A stretch of DNA of 64,000 bases from positions 52,446-116,445 of the forward strand of contig NZ_VFSH01000007.1 of NCBI RefSeq assembly GCF_006385785.1. Direction: 5' to 3'. The translations under genes and the position numbers were made by a program. Source of the DNA: Streptococcus shenyangsis. GTDB lineage: Bacteria > Bacillota > Bacilli > Lactobacillales > Streptococcaceae. Numbering within the stretch: the stretch's first letter is position 1; each line of letters starts with the position of its first letter. The notes beneath the pieces are model-generated. The model searched no databases. It was not told where the DNA came from and worked only from the letters and a program-made list of their open reading frames with translations. This document shows positions 59,658-64,000 of this stretch, one piece after another.

Positions 59658-60593
59658 ATGAAATCCTACCAAGCTGTCTACCAAATCCTATCTAAAGAAA
59701 CCGACTATATCAGCGGAGAAAAAATTGCAGAAGAACTATCCCTAAGCCGAACATCAATTTGGAAAGCCATCAAGCGACTAGAACAAGAAGGCATTGAAAT
59801 TGATAGTATCAAAAACAAAGGATATAAACTGATGAATGGTGACCTTATTCTTCCAGAGATTCTAGAAAAAAATCTTCCAATTAATGTCAGTTTTAAACCA
59901 GAAACAAAATCGACACAACTAGATGCAAAAGAAGCAATTGATTTAGGGAATGAAGCAAATACTCTCTACCTAGCTTCCTATCAAACAGCTGGCCGAGGCC
60001 GTTTTCAACGTTCTTTCTACTCCCCACAAGGGGGCATTTATATGACACTCCATCTTAAACCAAATCTCCCCTATGACAAATTACCATCCTACACACTACT
60101 TGTAGCAGGAGCTGTCTACAAAGCCATTAAGAACCTAACTTTAATAGATATCGACATAAAATGGGTCAATGATATCTACCTAAACAATCATAAAATTGGA
60201 GGAATCCTTACTGAGGCAATGACCTCTGTAGAAACTGGCTTAGTCACAGATATCATTATTGGAGTAGGAATCAACTTTACTATTAAAGACTTCCCCCAGG
60301 AATTAAAAGAAAAAGCTGCTAGTCTATTTAAAGCACCAGCACCTATAACCAGAAATGAATTAATTATAGAGATATGGCGTGCTTTCTTCGAAACACCAGC
60401 AGAAGAGCTATTATACCTATATAAAAAACAGTCCTTCGTTCTAGGAAAAGAAGTGACTTTTACACTAGAACAGAAAGACTACAAGGGGCTTGCTAAAGAT
60501 ATCTCTGAAAGTGGAAAACTTTTAGTTCAATGTGATAACGGAAAAGAAATCTGGCTAAATAGCGGAGAAATTTCACTAAAGAGTTGGAAGTAG
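59658..60593 (+). CDS. birA: Bifunctional biotin operon repressor / biotin protein ligase
   Basis: A 311-residue BirA. Residues 1-60 are a winged helix (SKETDYISGEKIAEELSLSRTSIWKAIKRLEQEG). The ligase domain has the biotinyl-AMP motif YQTAGRGRFQRSFYSPQGGIYMTLHL (about 112-137) and the lysine in IKWVNDIYLNNHKIGGILTE (about 173-192). The last 45 residues are the SH3-like domain. It activates biotin and attaches it to acetyl-CoA carboxylase; with the DNA-binding domain it may also repress biotin uptake genes. AAAGAAAGG lies ahead of the start. Confidence 0.94.
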   Translation: MKSYQAVYQILSKETDYISGEKIAEELSLSRTSIWKAIKRLEQEGIEIDSIKNKGYKLMNGDLILPEILEKNLPINVSFKPETKSTQLDAKEAIDLGNEANTLYLASYQTAGRGRFQRSFYSPQGGIYMTLHLKPNLPYDKLPSYTLLVAGAVYKAIKNLTLIDIDIKWVNDIYLNNHKIGGILTEAMTSVETGLVTDIIIGVGINFTIKDFPQELKEKAASLFKAPAPITRNELIIEIWRAFFETPAEELLYLYKKQSFVLGKEVTFTLEQKDYKGLAKDISESGKLLVQCDNGKEIWLNSGEISLKSWK

Positions 60594-60624
60594 TAATAAA
60601 CAAGCACAACCATAAAATCGACAA

Positions 60625-60734
60625 TATGTAGTTGATTGAAGTTAGATTATTACATAGTGACTGCTAAAACATTTCTAGAATTTAATTTGATTTTCCTAAT
60701 CGATTTGTTCATATCTTATTTCAATCTACTATAG
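60625..60734. repeat. RUP element
   Basis: TATGTAGTTGATTGAAG at one end and ATTTCAATCTACTATA at the other, with GACTGCTAAAACATTTCTAGAA and CTAATCGATTTGTTCAT inside. It is a homologue of the element at 33400-33501 and lies immediately left of the IS1167 copy. Confidence 0.75.
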
Positions 60735-60866
60735 TTGACAAAGAAGCTCTATAATTTCTGTAGTGGGTAAATCCCCTATGGATATTATGGAGCCTATTTT
60801 GTGTAGAAAAAAAGTCCCATAAGATCTATAATGAAAAGCAACCAAACCATCATTAGAAAGAATCAT

Positions 60867-62133
60867 ATGGAACAATTATGTTTTATCACAAAACTACTCG
60901 ATATCAAAGACCCCAATATCCAAATTATGGATATCGTTAATAGGGATTCACACAAGGAAATCATCGCTAAACTGAATTATGAGGCTCCACCTTGTCCTGA
61001 TTGTGGTAGTTTGATGAAGAAGTATGACTTTCAAAAACCGTCTAAGATTCCTTACCTTGAAACAACTGGTATGGCTACTAGAATCCTACTTAAAAAGCGC
61101 CGTTTTAAGTGCTCTATCATTGCTCTAAAATGATGGTAGCTGAGACTTCTCTCGTCAAGAAGAATCACCAAATCCCTCGTATCATCAATCAAAAGATTGC
61201 TCAAAAGTTGATTGAAAAAACTTCTATGACCGACATTGCTCATCAGCTGGCCATTTCAACTTCAACTGTTATTCGCAAACTCAATGACTTCCGTTTTAAG
61301 CATGATCTTTCTTGTCTTCCTGAAATTATATCCTGGGATGAGTACGCTTTTACAAAGGGAAAGATTAGTTTCATTGCGCAAGATTTTGAAAAGCTCAATA
61401 TCATTACTGTTCTTGAAGGGAGAACACAAGCTATCATCCGGAATCACTTTCTGCGCTACGATAGAGCCGTTCGTTCTCAGGTGAAAATCATTACTATGGA
61501 TATATTTAGTCCCTACTATGACTTGGCTAAACAGCTTTTTCCGTGTGCAAAATTGTACTTGATCGCTTTCACATTGTTCAACATCTAAGTCGTGCCATGA
61601 GTCGTGTGCGTGTCCAAATCATGAATCAGTTTGAGCGAAAATCCCATGAATACAAGGCTATCAAGCGCTACTGAAAACTCATTCAACAGGATAGCCGTAA
61701 ACTGAGTGATAAGCGATTTTATCGCCCTACTTTTCGTATGCACTTAACTAATAAAGAGATTCTAGACAAGCTTTTGAACTATTCAGAAGACTTGAAACAT
61801 CACTATCATCACTATCAGCTCTTGCTTTGTCACTTTCAGAATAAGGATCCGGAGAAATTTTTCGGGCTCATTGACGATAATCTAAAGAAGGTTCATTCTC
61901 TTTTTCAGACTGTCTTTAAAACCTTTCTCAAGGAAAAAGAGAAGATCGCCAACGCCCTTCAACTACCCTATTCCAACGCCAAACTGGAAGCCACCAATAA
62001 TCTTATCAAACTTATCAAGCGCAATGCTTTTGGTTTTCGAAACTTCGAAAGCTTCAAAAAACGGATTTTTATCGCTCTGAACATCAAAAAAGAAAGGACG
62101 AATTTTGTCCTTTCTCGAGATTATACTCAATAA
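60867..62133 (+). pseudogene. ISL3-family (IS1167) transposase, two frameshifts and a nonsense codon
   Basis: The reading starts MEQLCFITKLLDIKD at 60867 and has the zinc-finger pair PPCPDCG. A two-base insertion near 61110-61115 breaks it inside the second cysteine pair (FKC-YHC). The central part (KKNHQIPRIINQKIAQKLIE..., SWDEYAFTKGK, ITMDIFSPYYDL) holds the DDE core. A one-base loss near 61547 shifts it again at VLDRFHIVQHL, and TGA at 61672 interrupts the next part. The last part ends at 62133, where the stop codon is provided by the BOX sequence. It cannot be active. Confidence 0.85.
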
Positions 62134-62230
62134 AAATCAAAAAGCAAACTAGGAAACTAGCCGCAGGCTGTACTTGAGTACGGCAAAGTAACGTTTACAC
62201 GGTTTGAATTTGATTTTTGAAGAGTATTAG
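62122..62230. repeat. BOX element nested in IS1167
   Basis: TATACTCAATAAAAATCAAAAAGCAAACTAGGAAACTAGCCGCAGGCTG at the boxC side and CACGGTTTGAATTTGATTTTTGAAGAGTATTA at the boxA side. boxB is reduced or absent. Confidence 0.8.
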
Positions 62231-62365
62231 CTTTTCTTCAACCCACTACAGTTGACAAAGAGCCAAAAAACTTCAGATAAGTAATACAATTAAGTTTTAC
62301 AAATCTGAAATTATTATTCTACTATTCTTAAAATACAAAAAGAGAGATATAAACTCTCAATAAAA

Positions 62366-62453
62366 CGGAGAATAAGGGATTCGAACCCTTGCGCCAGTTA
62401 CCCGACCTAACGATTTAGCAAACCGTCCTCTTCAGCCTCTTGAGTAATTCTCC
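62366..62453 (-). tRNA. tRNA-Ser (GCT)
   Basis: Minus strand; acceptor GGAGAAT/ATTCTCC, anticodon GCT, long variable arm as in serine tRNAs. Last gene of the tRNA array that follows the rrn operon. Confidence 0.92.
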
Positions 62454-62459
62454 TATTAA

Positions 62460-62533
<74 letters not shown>

Positions 62534-62567
62534 AAGTTAAAAACTTGGTAATTTGAACAAAGTTCAA

Positions 62568-62638
62568 AGCGGGTGACGAGAATCGAACTCGCGACAACAG
62601 CTTGGAAGGCTGTAGTTTTACCACTAAACTACACCCGC
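62568..62638 (-). tRNA. tRNA-Gly (TCC)
   Basis: Minus strand; acceptor GCGGGTG/CACCCGC, anticodon TCC. Confidence 0.94.
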
Positions 62639-62658
62639 ATACATGCTATAAGTAAAAA

Positions 62659-62731
62659 TGGCGCGAGACGGAATCGAACCGCCGACACATGGAGCTTCAA
62701 TCCATTGCTCTACCAACTGAGCTACCGAGCC
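62659..62731 (-). tRNA. tRNA-Phe (GAA)
   Basis: Minus strand; GGCTCGGTAGCTCAG start, anticodon GAA. Confidence 0.94.
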
Positions 62732-62734
62732 TTA

Positions 62735-62808
<74 letters not shown>

Positions 62809-62818
62809 TTAATAAAAA

Positions 62819-62908
62819 AGGAGGATGTGGGATTCGAACCCACGCACGCTTTTACACGCCTGACGGTTTTCAAGACCGTTCCCTTCAGCCGGACTTGGGT
62901 AATCCTCC
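62819..62908 (-). tRNA. tRNA-Ser (TGA)
   Basis: Minus strand; GGAGGAT acceptor, anticodon TGA, long variable arm. Confidence 0.93.
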
Positions 62909-62920
62909 ATACTATTCAAA

Positions 62921-62994
62921 TGGACCTTGTAGGACTTGAACCTACGACCACTCGGTTATGAGCCGAGAGCTCTAACCAGCTGAGCTAAAGGTCC
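62921..62994 (-). tRNA. tRNA with CAT anticodon, probably tRNA-Ile2 (lysidine)
   Basis: Minus strand; GGACCTTTAGCTCAG, anticodon stem/loop CTCGGCTCATAACCGAG. Sequence and position (between Met and Ser, as in the Bacillus trnB array) fit the isoleucine tRNA whose CAT is modified to read ATA. Often annotated as Met. Confidence 0.75.
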
Positions 62995-63007
62995 AACAAG
63001 ATCATTA

Positions 63008-63081
63008 TAGCGGCGAAGGGGATCGAACCCCCGACCTCCCGGGTATGAACCGGACGCTCTAGCCAGCTGAGCTACACCGCC
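63008..63081 (-). tRNA. tRNA-Met, elongator (CAT)
   Basis: Minus strand; GGCGGTGTAGCTCAG start and TCCGGTTCATACCCGGG anticodon arm, like the Bacillus elongator tRNA-Met. It has a G1-U72 pair. Confidence 0.85.
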
Positions 63082-63086
63082 ATGAA

Positions 63087-63160
63087 TCGGGAAGACAGGA
63101 TTCGAACCTGCGACACCTTGGTCCCAAACCAAGTACTCTACCAAGCTGAGCTACTTCCCG
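63087..63160 (-). tRNA. tRNA-Pro (TGG)
   Basis: Minus strand; CGGGAAG acceptor, anticodon TGG. Confidence 0.94.
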
Positions 63161-63175
63161 AGTTAAATAGAAAAA

Positions 63176-63249
63176 TGCACCCTAGAGGAGTCGAACCTCT
63201 AACCGCCTGATTCGTAGTCAGGTACTCTATCCAGTTGAGCTAAGGGTGC
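63176..63249 (-). tRNA. tRNA-Arg (ACG)
   Basis: Minus strand; GCACCCT acceptor, anticodon ACG (read as inosine). Confidence 0.94.
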
Positions 63250-63260
63250 TCATTATATTA

Positions 63261-63346
63261 TGCCGAGGACCGGAATCGAACCGGTACGATCGTTACCAAT
63301 CGCAGGATTTTAAGTCCTGTGCGTCTGCCAGTTCCGCCACCCCGGC
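63261..63346 (-). tRNA. tRNA-Leu (TAA)
   Basis: Minus strand; GCCGGGGTGGCGGAAC start, anticodon TAA, long variable arm. Confidence 0.93.
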
Positions 63347-63353
63347 CTCTCTA

Positions 63354-63425
63354 AGCGAACGACGGGATTCGAACCCGCGACCCCCACCTTGGCAAGGTGG
63401 TGTTCTACCACTGAACTACGTTCGC
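63354..63425 (-). tRNA. tRNA-Gly (GCC)
   Basis: Minus strand; GCGAACG acceptor, anticodon GCC. Confidence 0.94.
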
Positions 63426-63447
63426 ACTATTTTCTTCTATCTAAAAA

Positions 63448-63520
63448 TGCCGGCTACATGACTTGAACACGCGACCCTCTGATTACAAATCAGATGCTCT
63501 ACCAACTGAGCTAAGCCGGC
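63448..63520 (-). tRNA. tRNA-Thr (TGT)
   Basis: Minus strand; GCCGGCT acceptor, anticodon TGT. Confidence 0.94.
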
Positions 63521-63538
63521 TCATTTATTATATCTTAA

Positions 63539-63620
63539 TGCGGGTTAAGGGACTTGAACCCCCACGCCGTTAAGCGCCAGATCCTAAATCTGGTGCGTCT
63601 GCCAATTCCGCCAAACCCGC
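63539..63620 (-). tRNA. tRNA-Leu (TAG)
   Basis: Minus strand; GCGGGTTTGGCGGAATT start, anticodon TAG, long variable arm. Confidence 0.93.
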
Positions 63621-63625
63621 AGATA

Positions 63626-63698
63626 TGACCCGTACTGGGCTCGAACCAGTGACCCATTGATTAAAAGTCAATTGCTCTACCAACTGAGCTAACGAGTC
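63626..63698 (-). tRNA. tRNA-Lys (TTT)
   Basis: Minus strand; GACTCGTTAGCTCAG start, anticodon TTT. It is the major lysine tRNA, distinct from the CTT gene at 885. Confidence 0.94.
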
Positions 63699-63722
63699 TA
63701 AAATAACTTTCGTTATCTTAAA

Positions 63723-63795
63723 CGGTCCCGACGGGAATCGAACCCGCGATCTTCGCCGTGACAGGGCGACGTGATAACCGCTACACTACGGGACC
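63723..63795 (-). tRNA. tRNA-Asp (GTC)
   Basis: Minus strand; GGTCCCG acceptor, anticodon GTC. Confidence 0.94.
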
Positions 63796-63797
63796 TA

Positions 63798-63870
63798 TGG
63801 GAGTTAACGGGATCGAACCGCTGACCCTCTGCTTGTAAGGCAGATGCTCTCCCAGCTGAGCTAAACTCCC
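63798..63870 (-). tRNA. tRNA-Val (TAC)
   Basis: Minus strand; GGGAGTTTAGCTCAG start, anticodon TAC. First tRNA after the 5S rRNA, only a few bases away. Confidence 0.94.
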
Positions 63871-63874
63871 TAGA

Positions 63875-63991
63875 GCTAAGCGACTTCCATATCTCACAGG
63901 GGGCAACCCCCAACTACTTCCGGCGTTCTAGGGCTTAACTTCTGTGTTCGGCATGGGTACAGGTGTATCTCCTAGGCTATCGTCACTTAAC
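63875..63991 (-). rRNA. 5S ribosomal RNA
   Basis: Minus strand GTTAAGTGACGATAGCCTAG...CCATGCCGAACACAGAAGTTAAG...GGAAGTCGCTTAGC, about 117 bases with the conserved CCGAACACAGAAGTTAAG core. The rest of the rrn operon (23S, 16S) should lie beyond the right edge. Confidence 0.95.
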
Positions 63992-64000
63992 TCTGAGTAA

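Larger units (their letters stand above)
60745..62264 (+). mobile_element. IS1167 (ISL3 family), inactivated
   Basis: The right terminal repeat CTTCAACCCACTACAGTTGACAAAGAGCC ends at 62264. The left end, starting near AGCTCTATAATTTCTGTAGTGGGTAAATC (60746), is a degenerate reverse match of it. Between them is a broken ISL3-type transposase gene. A BOX element lies inside the IS, between the transposase and the right end. No target duplication could be confirmed. Confidence 0.8.

Noticed and set aside
62921..62994. Third methionine tRNA
   Set aside because: Anticodon is CAT, but sequence and order in the array match the lysidine-modified isoleucine tRNA of Bacillus; called probable Ile2.

Overview
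The window comes from a low-GC streptococcus of the mitis group, in the S. mitis / S. pneumoniae clade. The evidence is gene order and content: an mga-like regulator divergent from a Gls24/Asp23 stress operon, trpEGDCFBA, pfbA, galK-galT-galR, czcD-sczA, pnuC, egtUV, a competence prepilin peptidase with a TACGAATA cin-box, and the clade's own small repeats (BOX, RUP, IS1167). It does not look like a typical pneumococcus as I remember that genome: the nmlR-adhC pair is absent between galR and czcD, the raffinose region is absent between a TacL/RafX-like gene and birA, and a second trpB is present.

Layout. 1-5.9 kb: a DUF308 membrane protein, a tRNA-Lys(CTT) gene, and two gene-bearing segments that each end in a copy of the tRNA 3' end, which looks like old integration scars; the second segment carries a frameshifted ltrA and two MITE-like palindromes. 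5.9-9.8 kb: mga divergent from the Gls24/Asp23 stress operon, whose first gene has a stop at codon 3. 9.8-11.4 kb: an IS1182-type remnant, a GNAT gene and the late-competence prepilin peptidase. 11.3-19.4 kb: the trp operon and an upstream second trpB, each with a tryptophan-type T-box. 19.5-32.8 kb: a LacI-type regulator, MgtC, a three-gene ABC importer plus 2H phosphoesterase, then galE-galT-phoU-PP2C-pfbA. The two main promoters of this block carry the same 14-bp operator. 33-41.7 kb: teichoic-acid sugar genes, a heterodimeric ABC exporter, DUF421/DUF3290, exoA, a VOC protein. 41.9-44 kb: purine riboswitch, xpt, pbuX. 44-47.6 kb: a DpnII-type (GATC) restriction-modification locus with two extra genes and a divergent endonuclease. 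47.7-60.6 kb: thioesterase, Leloir genes with GalR, zinc efflux, PnuC with an NAD+-II-type riboswitch, ergothioneine importer, MarR, an O-antigen-ligase-like (probably teichoic acid ligase) gene and birA. 60.6-64 kb: RUP, a dead IS1167 with a nested BOX, 17 tRNA genes and the 5S rRNA of an rrn operon that continues to the right on the minus strand.

How it fits together. Most genes are metabolic and envelope functions. The strongest candidate for an undescribed unit is the 19.5-32.8 kb block: a surface beta-helix adhesin/lyase-like protein, a phosphatase, a PhoU-like protein, galactose enzymes and a sugar-phosphate-type importer, apparently one regulon. The second is the enlarged Dpn locus. 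All family calls are from reading the sequence; no database search was possible.
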